The notes: generated by a model from the sequence alone, not told the origin. A stretch of 64,000 bases of DNA from Stomorhina lunata (GCA_933228675.1 OW121743.1:55741903-55805902), one strand, 5' to 3'. Counted from the first letter of the stretch, positions 22,417 to 34,510 are shown. Program-made: numbers and translations.

Positions 22417-23703
22417 TCGGGTGGTTAAATTTCAAGGGCCGATGTTGATTTTGAATAAAACACAAACTATTTAGGAAATTATTCTAATTTTATTTTATTA
22501 TGATATATTGGTATTACTCAATTATGTATGGAACAAAATATCGGCCAAAGGGGCGCCGCGGTCACAGCGGCACACCTTTATCCGATAGTCCAAACTTTCG
22601 ATAACCCTGAGGCATAATGGAGGTTCTATGCCGTTAATGTGCCGAATTATCTCATCCTTTAGCTCTTGAATTGTTGCTGGCTTATCGACGTACACCTTTT
22701 CTTTCAAATAACCCCAAAGAAAAAAGTCCAACGGAGTCAAACCACATGATCTTGGCGGCTAATTGACATCGCCATTACGTCAGAGCCATTGTTTCGTTAG
22801 CTGTGTAGCAAGTGGCACCGTCCTGCTGAAACCACATATCGTCCACATCCATATCTTCCAATTCGGGCCATAAAAAGTTCGTTATCATCTCACGATAGCG
22901 AACACCATTCACAGTAACTGCCTGACCGGCCTCATTTTGGAAAAAATACGGCCCGATGATGCCGCCAGCCCATAAACCGCACCAAACAGTCACTCTTTGT
23001 GGGTGCATTGGTTTATCGACAATCACTTTTGGATTCTCATTCGCCCAAATGCGGCAATTCTGTTTATTGACGAATCCACTGAGGTAAAAATGTGCCTCAT
23101 CACTGAACTTGATTTTCTTCGAAAATTGATCATCCACTGTTGCCATTTCTTGCCACCATTCTGCCCATTCACGACGTTTGGAATGGTCAAGAGGCTTTAG
23201 TTCTTGAGCCAATTGCACCTTGTAAGCGTGTGAATGCAAGTCTTTATGCATAATGTTCATCAACGACGAGCGTGAGAGGTGCAATTGTTGGGCACGACGA
23301 CGAGTTGAGGTGGACTGCTCTTCAGCCACACTATCGCGAACAGCAGCAATATTTTCTGCAGTACGAGCTGTACGAGCATGCACTGGTGTTCTCATATCTT
23401 CTACAGACCCGGTCTCATATCTTCTACAGACCCGGTTTGCTCGAATTTTTCCACGATTTTTGCGATTGTACGCACATTTGGACGATCAAATTGACCAAAA
23501 AAATTACGAAGTGCACGATATGCATTTTGATTTGAATGCCCATTTTCATAATAAGTCTGGATAACTTTAACACGTTGTTAGATTGTGTATCTCTCCATGG
23601 TTCAAGTTGAGTAAGTCTAAAATAGAGAAATGCCAAATAAAATTCGGAAAAAAACTTGGCGTTTAGGTGTAGTTCACATTCAACATCGGCCCTTACAATT
23701 TAT
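22417..23703 (-). mobile_element. Mariner, second lineage, nested in D1
   Basis: The inverted ends share the words TAAATTTCAAGGGCCGATGT (left) and TAAATTGTAAGGGCCGATGT (right, inverted). The outermost ~10 bases at the right end appear lost. It carries a transposase pseudogene related to, but clearly diverged from, the one at 16017-17107. Confidence 0.8.
22522..23598 (-). pseudogene. Mariner transposase pseudogene, second lineage
   Basis: It starts MERYTI and then stops at codon 7 (TAA). It continues with RVKVIQTYYENGHSNQNAY, the DNA-binding domain. A perfect 23-bp tandem duplication (23390-23412 and 23413-23435) shifts the frame before PVHARTARTAENI. The catalytic part keeps the first Asp (KFSDEAHFYLSGF) and the second (WFQQDGATCYTA). 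About 25-30 codons are then deleted and a Trp codon has become TAG before LTPLDFFLWG, which holds the third Asp. There are four separate lesions, so it is inactive. Confidence 0.88.
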
Positions 23704-25603
23704 ACAGGAAAAAGAACACCTATGACAATAGTGGTGAAGAGTGTCGTATGGTCGGGCTTGACCGACTATAGCACTTTTTTACTTGTTTAAATTAGCTCTA
23801 GTTTTCGAGATATAGCGTTATTAAAATAGAGAGGTTAAGTATTCGCGTAACTCGAAAACTGTTTATTTTCTTAAACTAATTATAAAAATTGAAATTCGGC
23901 AACAAAATGATCTTTTAGGAAATATTTTTTTTTTTTAATTATTAATGCGATTTTTCAAACAAAAAAATGTATTTCCAAAATGACTGCTCGGATCAAAAAA
24001 AAAAAAATAATAATTAGTGTTTCTGACAGATAATTTTGTTGTCGAATTTCGGGTTTTTACTTAGTTCAAGAAAATAAAAAGTTTTCGTAAAGGATAGGAA
24101 TACAAAACATAAAGAAAAAAACTATGGTCGTCTAACTGAATCGATCATATGGTCATAGATAAAATAGAAATGAAACATAATTCTCGTTTTCTATTTCGCT
24201 TAAGAATTCAGTTAAATAGATGATCTTAACTACTAACATCTAACAGTTGGTGACACAGTGTGCTGATGGACTTCCTAAAATGTATTCATCTAATTTAAAA
24301 ATCATAAATTAAAAAAAAATAATTTATGACATGAACCTAAGCCCGACTCGAACTCACCATCAACAACCATCAACATAAATTCTGGTTCAACTAAAATTAA
24401 TTTCTTTCAGTTTTCGAGTTATACGAATATTTATTAATCAACCTCTTCAATTTCTTAAATAATGCTATATCTCGAAAAGTAGAGCTAACCCAAAACAAGT
24501 AAGATTGTTATATTCGGCTGTGCCGAATTTAATATACCCACCATCAAGTTGTGTTGAGTTTAGAAACATAACTCATATGTCTACAAGGGTGCAGCTTATT
24601 CATAATGTGGACCAAATTCGAAAAAAAAAATATTGTTACGCTAGTTGGTATTGTTGGTAAGATATTTGGACTAAATTCGGTTGCAGTAGCTTTATAGTTC
24701 AACATTTAAAAGTATCTAAGTGGTTTCCCTAGTATTTACTTCTCACAAAATTTAATCTCATAAACGGGTATAGTTAAGCATTAATAATCTGTTAAATACT
24801 TTTCGTTTAGCTTAATATTTAGTTAGGATAAACATGCTCATAGTAATACGGTCCATAGGTCCATATATTTTGTTAGAAGTTCCAAATGCATCTACCGTAT
24901 ATAAAGTCTGGACATATGTGCAATCTTAATATGCTGCTTGTATCTCCGAATCTTATTGATTGTAGAAATAACAAGTAAGAGTGGTATATTCGGCTTTGCC
25001 GAATCTTGGATACCCTTCACCAATGGCGTTCCAAAAGTAAAGTACAAAATCGTAAGAATATATTGATAATTATATAGTTTCTGATTACTGACTTAGTTAA
25101 GCCCCACACAAATGCTTGATATGTATATAAATTTTCTTTTGTTCATACTAAATGTAATTCCTAGCAATAATTAGCTTTGTCGGAAAACGAAAAGCTTTTC
25201 GGTGGCGTCATCATCTAGAATAGTTATAGACCCAAAGGTTAGGTTGGGCAGGTAGAGAATGTTTATTTAAACCAGCCAGTAGCTTCGATAAATGTGTCTA
25301 TTTTACGAACACTTAATAAAAGATGCTTTAAAATGTAGATGCCCTTAGATTTGCAAAAGCACATCGATTTGATGAAGATTAAGTACTCTGGCATGCAACC
25401 CAAAAACACAGTACCCAGTGAGGGTTGTATACTTTAATTCGTACGAATTATCCAACTAGTAAAAGTTCTTGATTAGTTATGTAAAACTTTGAAGTTAGCG
25501 GACTGATTTAGGTCAAAGCTTTAACAATGATTGTCAATGTAAACAAGCCTTAGAATTATGGGGTATAAGCTCTTAGTTTTAGGTACATACGTGAAATATC
25601 TTA

Positions 25604-26890
25604 TCTTATATTCTTAAACGAGCAATAATTGTATATATATATATATAAATATAGAATGGCTATCTCGAAAACGGCTCTAACGATTTTGATAAAATTTGAT
25701 GTATAGGTCGAAGAAGGAGGTACTTTTAAAACTTTTGTCTCTAAGAGGGTAAAAACGGGTAAAAAGGGGAAAAAATCAAAAACGCTATATCGCCTAAAGT
25801 AATAGGTATAGAAACAACATTAAAATTACGTTTTTAACAGCTATAAAAATAAGCGGACAGGTGTTTGGTACTTTTTTTAAACTATGTTCGATAGGGGGTA
25901 AAAAAGGGTGAAAATAGTTTTTTTGGTACCTTTTTAACCCACTCTTATATTTTAAACTAAAGAATACAGAAAGATACTTTGTACCGCAATCAATAGATGT
26001 AAAAGAAACATTAAACACGTATTTGGTACTTTTTTGATTTTGGGGCCAAAATGGGTAAAAAGGGATAAAATGATAACTTAACATCTGAAAAAGTAATATG
26101 AATAGGAACATTATGTCCACGGCGAAGGTTTCTAAGTTGATTTTACTAATTTCCGACAGATGGCGCCACTGAAAATTACTAAAAATTAATTAAATCGTAA
26201 ACTGTACATTTAATCATGCTATGATATTTTGCAAAGTTGTAGCGCATGAGCTGACGAAGATTTCTTAGCTGGTATGAAGAAATATCGACAGGTGGCGCCA
26301 TTGAAATTTACTCAAAGTCAATTTAATCATAATCTGTACATTTATTCATGCTATAATCTTCAGCAAAGTTGTTGCGGATAAGCCGAAGAAGATTTATGAA
26401 TTGGAATGATCAAAGTGCGATAGGTGGCGCCACAGAAAATTACTCAAAGTGAATTAAATCGTAAACTGTGCATTTGATCTTGTTATAATCATAAGCAAAG
26501 TTGTTACGCATAAACAGACGAAGGTTTCTTAGATGGTGTGAACAACTTCAGGTGGCGCCATTGAAAACTACTCAAAATGAATTAAATCGTAAATTGTGCA
26601 TTTGATCAGACTATAATCTTTAGCAAAGTTATTGCGCATGAGTCGACAGAGGTTTCTGTTGGTATGACCAATTTCCAAAGTTATTAAAATGAGTTAAACT
26701 GTAAACTATGCAAATTATGTGTTGGTCGGAAAAAATAAATAAAATAATTCAAAATTAGCTAAATATTTGTACAATGTCTTTCCTCTAAATTTATTTTAGT
26801 ATTTTATAAAATAAAATATATAAAAACTTTAAAATTTGCCTCCAAATGCTTAGCATAAAGCTGCGAGCAAGGCTCGGTCAACCAGGTACT
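25604..26890 (+). mobile_element. Helitron-like family A, copy A5
   Basis: The 5' end TCTTATATTCTTAAACGAGC is identical to A2. There is a short deletion after TAAAATTTG and four to five ~130-bp tandem units (near 26200, 26333, 26466, 26595). The hairpin TGCGAGCAAGGCTCGG and CCAGGTACT close it at 26890. It lies inside family C. Confidence 0.65.
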
Positions 26891-27016
26891 ATAGCTTTTA
26901 AATGGAATTAAGATGAATACTTCATCAATAATAAGTTATACGGAAGCAATTGTCTAACGTGAACGGATTTCTCCCAATTGCAATTAAAAAATTTTAATTT
27001 TCGTTGATATGTGAGA

Positions 27017-28060
27017 TACATACATACATACATACATACATACATACATGCATACATACATACATACATACATACATACATACATACATACATGCATACA
27101 TACATACATACATACATACATACATACATACATACATACATGCATGCATGCATACATACATACATACATACACACATACATACATACATACATACATACA
27201 TACATGCATACATACAAACATACATACATACATACATACATACATACATACATACATACATACATACATACATACATACATACATGCATACATACATACA
27301 TACATACATACATACATACATACATACATACATACATACATACATACATACATACATACATACATACATGCATACATACATACATACATACATACATACA
27401 TACATACATACATACATACATACATACATACATACATACATGCATACATACATACATACATACATACATACATACATACATACATACATACATACATACA
27501 CACATACATACATACATACATACATACATACATACATACATACATACATACATACATACATACATACATACATACATACATACATACATACATACATACA
27601 TACATACATACATACATACATACATACATACATACATACATACATACATACATACATACATACATACATACATACATACATACATACATACATACATACA
27701 TACATACATACATACATACATACATACATACATACATACATACATACATACATACATACATACATACATACATACATACATACATACATACATACATACA
27801 TACATACATACATACATACATACATACATACATACATACATACATACATACATACATACATACATACATACATACATACATACATACATACATACATACA
27901 TACATACATACATACATACATACATACATACATACATACATACATACATACATACATACATACATACATACATACATACATACATACATACATACATACA
28001 TACATACATACATACATACATACATACATACATACATACATACATACATACATACATACA

Positions 28061-28090
<30 letters not shown>
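27017..28090. repeat. (CATA)n microsatellite, ~1.07 kb
   Basis: About 268 tetranucleotide units. The left part (to about 27500) has scattered TGCA, CACA and AACA variants; from about 27505 to 28090 it is pure. The open frames of repeated MYVC or HTYI across it exist only because the 4-bp unit lacks stops. Confidence 0.97.
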
Positions 28091-28091
<1 letters not shown>

Positions 28092-28208
28092 GTAGGTTTT
28101 CAACGCATATCATGTACTCAGTCTCATTTTGGTACTTCAAAAGTCAGACACAAAAAGATAAATGCAGTGCGTGTGTCTGCTAAAATCATATTTGTGGACC
28201 TCTTTGAA

Positions 28209-28251
28209 GGTATAAACATATGCATTTTACACAAATGCATATGTTTATACC
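28209..28251. other. Perfect 19-bp stem hairpin
   Basis: GGTATAAACATATGCATTT, the loop TACAC, then its exact reverse complement. It lies about 120 bases after the CATA array in family C. Confidence 0.9.
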
Positions 28252-28977
28252 TACCTGAAATATCGCTTAAACACTAAATTATATCTACCACAAATTACCG
28301 AATGCATCAGAGTTTAGGTAATCCCCTGCGAAGTACGCTATTAAATTTCATCAAAATAAACATCTGAGATATCAACAAAACAGGAGCTCTTAAAACTTGA
28401 CTACAACAGAAAAAAGGACAGACAGGTAGACGGACGGACGGACAGACAGGTAGACGGACAGACAGACGGACGGACGTCGCGAAATCGATTCTCCTGCCGA
28501 TTCTGAGTCAAACGGTACAATTTGAATGGTATTCATAATCAGATTTGTAAAGTTTATACATCGGATTTTAGGAAATCCTCCCACAAAGAACGCTGTCAAT
28601 TTCATCACAATCGGTCCATAAACACCTGAGATATCGCTGAAACAATACTTACAAAATGTCAACAAAATTTCTTAGACACGTACTTTGGGGAATTTGCTGC
28701 ACATCACAAGTAGTGTTTTGGCGATATCTCAGTGCTTGGCGGGAGAATTTCCTAAAATCTGATATATAATTTATGTAGGTCCATCCTCCAGGGGCTTCAG
28801 AAACTTGATTTCAACAGACAGACGGACGGACAGACAGATAGACAGACGGACGCTTAATCGATTCTCCTCCCGATTCTGAGTCGATGGGGTCTACGATCAC
28901 TAATAAAAAAATTACAAACGGAATCACAAACTTATAATACCCTTTCAGCTATTGGTGAAGGGTATAAAAAGGGGTTG

Positions 28978-29057
<80 letters not shown>
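28978..29057. repeat. (TA)n microsatellite
   Basis: An ~80-base TA run. The same site has only a few TA units in B1 and B3. Confidence 0.97.
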
Positions 29058-29060
<3 letters not shown>

Positions 29061-30125
29061 AATTATAGTCTAATGATAGCCGATTGTAACAAAATTTTAC
29101 ACACTGACTGGTATTTATAAAGCTTATTCGTGCAAAGTTAAGTCGCCATAGCCGTCATAGTTTCTAATTTAAATAATAGCTTTTATCTGGACTTTGCTAC
29201 ATTTTTTTTTTTGGTTTCCGGGAGTGTTTTTTATATGAAAGCTATAGTCAAATATGAACCGATTCCTATAAAATTTGATATAATGACCAATAGTTGCATA
29301 AAACTTCTCTATTCTAAATTAAGTCGTCATAGCTATTACAATTGTATTCAATTTATCAGCATTAATGTGTTTCCCGGGGCAGGGTTATATCGGAGCTCTA
29401 ACTAACCGAGAACCGATTTCGCCCATTTTCAGTACACAACTTCTATAACATATCAAAAATACTTTTGTAAAATTTTGTCTCTCTAGCTCTTGTAGTTTGT
29501 CGCAAGTTTTTTATATGGGACTATGATCAAATGGTGACCGATTGTGACAAAATTTTGCACACTCGCTGGTATTGATATAAGACTTCTGTGTGCTAAATTT
29601 AGTGGTTATATCTACTATAGTTTTTGACTTATTGGCATTTAAGTGTATTTTAGGTGAAATTTAGGGTGTTTTCATAATAAAGGGAGCTATGACTAAATGT
29701 GAACCAATTTTGATAAAATTTTGTATGCTGCCTAGGGTCTATGCAAAACTTCTATGTTCTATGTTCAAATTTTATCATCATACCTATTATAGTTTGCTAT
29801 TTATTAGCAAATAAACGATTAGAATAGGCGAGGTTATACTGGAGCTATGTTCAAATGTTAACCGATTTTGCCCAATTTCAGTACCAAAATTTTCTCAGAA
29901 ATTAAAAATGTTTTAACTAAGTTTCACTGAGCTAGCTCCTTTCGTTTAGGCGTTATCGTGATTTCAACAGTCAGACAGACGGGCATCGCTCAATCGTCTT
30001 AGAATTTCATAAGGATTCAGAATATACTTCAATTTTGGTTTTTGAGCCAATATTAAGGAAATTGCAAACGGAATGACAATCTCAATATACCCCCCCCCCA
30101 ATTCTTTTTGATAGTGGGTATAAAA

Positions 30126-30277
30126 ATTCTTTAAAGTCGTTTCCATTATGACTATAGTCGGTCCTGATCTACTATAGTTTTCAGATTTATTTTATTGAAA
30201 GTTCTTTTTGAAAAAAATTGTCAGTTAATTTTTGTTTTATTTTTAATTTCGAACTATTGTTATTGTCTTCCACAAAA
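30126..30277 (+). other. Upstream flank of the DAPIT-like gene
   Basis: About 150 unique AT-rich bases between the end of family B copy B2 and the ATG at 30278. Any core promoter and 5' UTR must lie here or inside the transposon. No convincing TATA or initiator could be singled out in this composition. Confidence 0.4.
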
Positions 30278-30829
30278 ATGGGGATATCAGATCATTTTAA
30301 CAGCACAACGCTTAATGGCAGAGCTAATGTAAGTTTTCTGAATTAAATGTTTTATTAACCTTTAACAATTATTATCCGATTTTCTTTGTTAAAGGTGGCC
30401 AAAGCTACATATGGCACTTTTGCTCTCCTCTATCTTTACAAACGTTTCAAAAAGCAAGCAAACAAACCTAATGAAGAAATATCTGTAAAGACCGATCCTC
30501 AAAAGACCGCTTATCATACAGCGAAACCACAACATACAGTTCAGAAATCACAAACGAAATCCCCACGCCCACATAAAGTTGTGAGAAATGTGAAAAAAAT
30601 GAAACCTGTTAATCAAGAAAATGATCCTCAGAAATCTCAAACATCGGCTTCTGATCAATCTGAACCAGTTAATAACTCTCCCGATCTTCCATCAAAACCA
30701 AAAACTGAGACTATTCTAGTCTCCCCATCGGAGGGAAAATCTACAAAAACCGAACCTGATACTAAGGTTAAGGAGGAAATAGAAATCTCAAAGGGCTTTA
30801 GTAGCTTATTATGGAGCCAATCCATTTAA
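30278..30829 (+). CDS. ATP5MK: ATP synthase subunit K (DAPIT/USMG5)-like, extended
   Basis: A two-exon gene: exon 30278-30328, intron 30329-30394 (GTAAGT...AAAG), exon 30395-30829, giving 161 residues. The start MGISDHFNSTTLNGRAN and, after the junction, VAKATYGTFALLYLYKRFKK align with the DAPIT family, a small single-span subunit of mitochondrial ATP synthase involved in complex stability and dimers. Shared are the FNS-x-TL-x-GR-x-N motif, ATYG and the hydrophobic span at about residues 21-32. Family members are usually ~55-60 residues; here a further ~120 residues follow, rich in Lys, Pro, Ser, Thr, Gln and Glu, low complexity and open to TAA. The ATG has a favourable AAAA context. The gene sits between a DINE-like element and an AT minisatellite. 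It may be a diverged, perhaps tissue-restricted, paralogue; the homology is seen, function in ATP synthase is inferred. Confidence 0.82.
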
Positions 30830-30939
30830 ACATAAAAAGGGAAATTTGAATCACCTCCTGACAGGGGTTTCTAAAAATAGACGCAAAATTTATTTTTATT
30901 TTTTAAAACTTATTTTTATTATAAAATTAAAATTTTTAC

Positions 30940-30945
30940 AATAAA
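30940..30945 (+). other. Candidate poly(A) signal
   Basis: AATAAA about 110 bases after the stop of the DAPIT-like gene. In such AT-rich DNA it may be chance. Confidence 0.35.
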
Positions 30946-30949
30946 AAAA

Positions 30950-33100
30950 TTTTATACCAACAAAATCGATTTAAAAGAAAACTTAAATTTTACGCAAATT
31001 TTTTATTTTATACAAAATTTTTATTTGAAAAATGTCTATAAAAATTTTTTTATAGAAAATTTTCGATAAAAAATTTTTATATGAAAAATTTTCTATAAAA
31101 AATTTTTTATAAAAAATTTTTATATGAAAATTTTCTATACAAAATTTTATATGAAAATTTTCTATAAAAAATTTTTATATGAAAATTTTCTATAAAAAAT
31201 TTTTATATGAAAATTTTCTATAAAAAATTTTTATGAAAAATTTTCTAAAAAAAAAAAATTTTTATATGAAAAATTTTCTATAAAAAAATTTTATATGAAA
31301 AATTTTTTATAAAAAATTTTTATATGAAAAATTTTCTACAAAAAATTTTTATATCAAAATTTTTCTACAACAAATTTTTATATGAAAAATTTTCTATAAA
31401 AAATTTTTATATGAAAAATTTTCTATAAAAAATTTTTATATGAAAAATTTTCTATAAAAAAGTTTTTATATGAAAAATTTTTAATAAAATATTTTATGTC
31501 AAAAATTTTCTATAAAAAATTTTTTTATCAAAAATTTTCTATAAAAAATTTTTATATGAAAAATTTTTATATCAAAAATTTTTTATAAAAAATTTTTAAT
31601 AAAAAATTTTTAATAAAAAATTTGTATATGAAAAATTTGCTATGAAAAATTTTCAATAAAAAACTTTTATATGAAAAATTTGGTATAAACAATTTTTATA
31701 TAAAAAATTTTATATGAAAAATTTTCTATAAAAATTTAGAAATTTTCTATAAAATATTATATGAATGAATATATGAAAAATTTTCTATAAAAAATGTTTA
31801 ATAAAAAATTTTCTATAAAAAATTTTTAATGAAAAATTTTCTATAAAAAAGTTTTAATGAAAAGTTTTCTATAAAAATTTTTATATAAAAATTTTGTACA
31901 AAAAAATTTCCACAAAAAAATTTATGTATGAAAAATTTTCTATAAAAAATTTTTATATGAAAAATTTTTATATAAAAAGTTTTTATATGAAAAATTTTTA
32001 TATGAAAACTTTTTATATAAAAAATTTTTATATGAAAAAATTTTATATAAAAAAATTTTATATGAAAAAATTTTATATAAAAAAAATTTTTATATGAAAA
32101 AATTTAATATGAAAAATGTTTATATGAAAAATTTTCTATAAAAAATTTTTATATGAAAATTTTTCTTTAATAAATTTTTATATGAAAAATTTTCTATAAA
32201 AAATTTTTATATAAAAAATTTTTATATATTTATATATTGTATAAAAAGTTTTTATATGAAAAATTTTCTATAAGAAAATTTTTATATGAAAAACTTTTTA
32301 TAAAAAATTTTATATGAAAAATTTTCTATAAAAAATTTTTATATGAAAAAATTTTATATAAAAAATTTTTATATGAAAAAATTTAATATGAAAAATTTTC
32401 TATAAAAAATTTTTATATGAAAATTTTTCTATAATAAATTTTTATATGAAAAATTTTCTATAAAAAATTTTTATATGAAAAATTTTCTATAAATAAATTT
32501 TTATATGAAAAACTTTCTATAAAAAATTTTATATGAAAAATTTTCTATAAAAAAATTTTCTATAAAAAATTTTCTATAAAAAAATTTTATATGAAAAATG
32601 TTTATATAAAAAATTTTAATATGAAAAATTTTCTATAAAAAATCTTAATATTAAAAATTTTCTATAAATAAATTTTTATATGAAAAACTTTTTATAAAAA
32701 ATTTTATATGAAAAATTTTCTATAAAAAATTTTCTTTAAAAAAAATTTTATATGAAAAATTTTCTATAAATAAATTTTTAAATGAAAAACTTTTATAAAA
32801 AATTTTATATGAAAAATTTTCTACAAAAAATTTTTATATGAAAAAAAATTGTATATGAAAAATTTCTTATAAAAAATTTTATATGAAAAATTTTGTACGA
32901 AAAAATTTTTATATGAAAAATTTTCTATAAAAATTTTTTATATGAAAAAAAAATTTATATGAAAAATTTTTATATGAAAAATTTTCTATAAAAAATTTTG
33001 TACGAAAAAATTTTTTTATGAATAATTTTCTATAAAAAATTTTCTATACAAATTTTTAATGAAATTGTCTATAAAAATTTTGATATGAAAATATTTCTAT
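30950..33100. repeat. 30-bp AT minisatellite array
   Basis: Degenerate tandem repeat of TATATGAAAAATTTTCTATA plus AAAAATTTTT (30 bp). Units vary and the period slips. It starts just after the DAPIT-like gene and is broken at 33101 by a MITE. It is related to the array at 18486-20720 through the TTTTCTATA core. Confidence 0.8.
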
Positions 33101-33681
33101 CAGGCCTGTTCTGAAAATCACATTTTGTGAAAGTTATTTAAAATCACATAAAAGGTGTTCTGCAAACAAAAATCACAAAAGTTTAGTGATTTCAAATCGG
33201 TCAGCTAAGACACTATCGATTTGAAACCACTTGTCTGTTTTACATGTAATTTTATTTTTATTTCTATTACTAATTGAATAGATTAAAAGCCTAATATGAT
33301 TTTTATAATTTTGTGTAATAAAATTTGCAATTTTACTTAAAAGTTCATTGAAAAATATAAAAAAACGGAAACACTCATTTTAAGCTAAACTTTTTGTGAT
33401 TTTTCTTAAAGCCAACCAAGTAGAAAAATTTACTTTTTCAACGTTAAAAGTGTTAAGTTTTTGAAAAATACTAATAAAATCAATCAAATTTTATTTATGA
33501 TGCTAAAAATTACTAAAAATAGTGCATTTGCACTAGTTTATACAAATTTCCTTGTGTTTTGAGAAGTTTAAATCACACAAAAAAACGTAAAAAATTGTGA
33601 TTTACAGAACAGGTACAAATCACATTTGTGATTTCAAAACGGAATGTGATTTCAAATCACGTGATTTTCAGAACAGGCCTG
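33101..33681. mobile_element. hAT-like MITE with 21-bp inverted ends
   Basis: The ends are CAGGCCTGTTCTGAAAATCA at the left and TGATTTTCAGAACAGGCCTG at the right, perfect inverted repeats. The interior repeats GTGATTT and AAATCAC words, which make it highly self-complementary. It is inserted in the AT minisatellite. TTTCTAT words occur on both sides, but an exact 8-bp duplication could not be fixed. Confidence 0.7.
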
Positions 33682-33708
33682 TATATTTCTATATTTCTAT
33701 ATTTCTAT

Positions 33709-34017
33709 CTCATTTTAAGCTAAACTTTTTGTGATTTTTCTTAAAGCCAACCAAGTAGAAAAATTTACTTTTTCAACGTTAAAAGTGTTAAGTTTTTGCA
33801 AAAATACTAATAAAATCAATCAAATTTTATTTATGATGCTAAAAATTACTAAAAATAGTGCATTTGCACTAGTTTATACAAATTTCCTTGTGTTTTGAGA
33901 AGTTTAAATCACACAAAAAAACGTAAAAAATTGTGATTTACAGAACAGGTACAAATCACATTTGTGATTTCAAAACGGAATGTGATTTCAAATCACGTGA
34001 TTTTCAGAACAGGCCTG
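33709..34017. mobile_element. Duplicate right half of the MITE
   Basis: A near-exact copy of 33374-33681, one inserted base apart, in the same orientation and separated by 27 bases of TATATTTC repeats. It lacks the left half, so it arose by local duplication and not by transposition. Confidence 0.85.
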
Positions 34018-34510
34018 ATAAACAATTTTTATATGAAAAATTTTTTATTAAAAAATTTTTATATGAAAAATTTCTAAAAAATATTTTTGTATGAAAAATT
34101 TCTAAAAAATATTTTTGTATGAAAAATTTTCTATAAAAAAATTTTTATATGAAAAATTTTCTGTAACAAATTTTTATATAAAAAATTTTCTATAAAAAAT
34201 TTTTATAAGAAAAATTTTCTATAAAAAATTTGTATATGAAAAATCTTCTATAAAAAAATTTTATATGAAAAATAACTATAAAAAATTTTTATATGAAAAA
34301 TTTTCTATAAAAAATTTTTATATGAAAAATTTTCTATATAAAAAATTTTCTATATGAAAAATTTTCTATAAAAAATTTTTATCTAAAAAATTTATATATG
34401 AAAAATTTACGATAAAAATTTTTATACGAAATATTAACTATAAAAAATTTAATATGAAAATTTTCTATAAACAATTTTTATATGAAAAATGTTTTATAAA
34501 AAACTTTTAT
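34018..34510. repeat. 30-bp AT minisatellite, continued
   Basis: Same family as 30950-33100: AAAAATTTTTATATGAAAAA units. Confidence 0.75.

Larger units (their letters stand above)
21743..23787 (-). mobile_element. DINE-like family D, copy D1 (interrupted)
   Basis: Inverse orientation of the complete copy at 60713-61152. The left end is TTATACTCTTCACCACCATA, then GTCTGTCCGTCAGTCCG near 21888, and the right end is GGTCGGGCTTGACCGACTAT followed by TTTTACTTGTTT. A mariner (22417-23703) lies inside. Confidence 0.6.
21646..24494. mobile_element. Fold-back element, copy 1 (split)
   Basis: The left end ACACTGTGTTCGATTTTGAC and the next ~90 bases match the left arm of the complete copy at 61377-61997. 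The sequence is then interrupted by family D (21743-23787) and resumes with TTAGCTCTAGTTTTCGAG through the central palindrome to CGAAAAGTAGAGCTAACCC at about 24490, where a family B copy begins. The last part of the right arm, including the terminal repeat, is missing. Confidence 0.65.
24972..28968 (+). mobile_element. DINE-like family C inserted in B2
   Basis: It starts CAAGTAAGAGTGGTATATTC with ATTCGGCTTTGCCGAAT and GGATACCCTTCACCAATGG, and ends CTATTGGTGAAGGGTATAAA, giving inverted subterminal words ACCCTTCACCAA/TTGGTGAAGGGT. GTCY-type microsatellites sit at about 28415-28478 and 28815-28852. It contains family A copy A5 and a long CATA microsatellite. Comparison with B3 shows that family B sequence is continuous across its two ends, so it is a discrete insertion without an obvious target duplication. 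Confidence 0.6.
24496..30125 (+). mobile_element. DINE-1-like family B, copy B2 (interrupted)
   Basis: It starts CAAGTAAGATTG with the ATTCGGC/GCCGAAT hairpin and matches B3 up to GATTGTAGAAATA at about 24971. It resumes after family C at 28969 with GGGGTTGTTATATATA and continues to the end TGATAGTGGGTATAAAA at 30125. The internal TA run at 28978-29057 is expanded compared with the other copies. Its left end abuts the truncated fold-back element. Confidence 0.6.

Noticed and set aside
26908..28277. Five long overlapping open frames (MYVC- or HTYI-type repeats, 363-410 residues)
   Set aside because: They are translations of the CATA/TATG microsatellite, whose unit contains no stop codon in any frame used.
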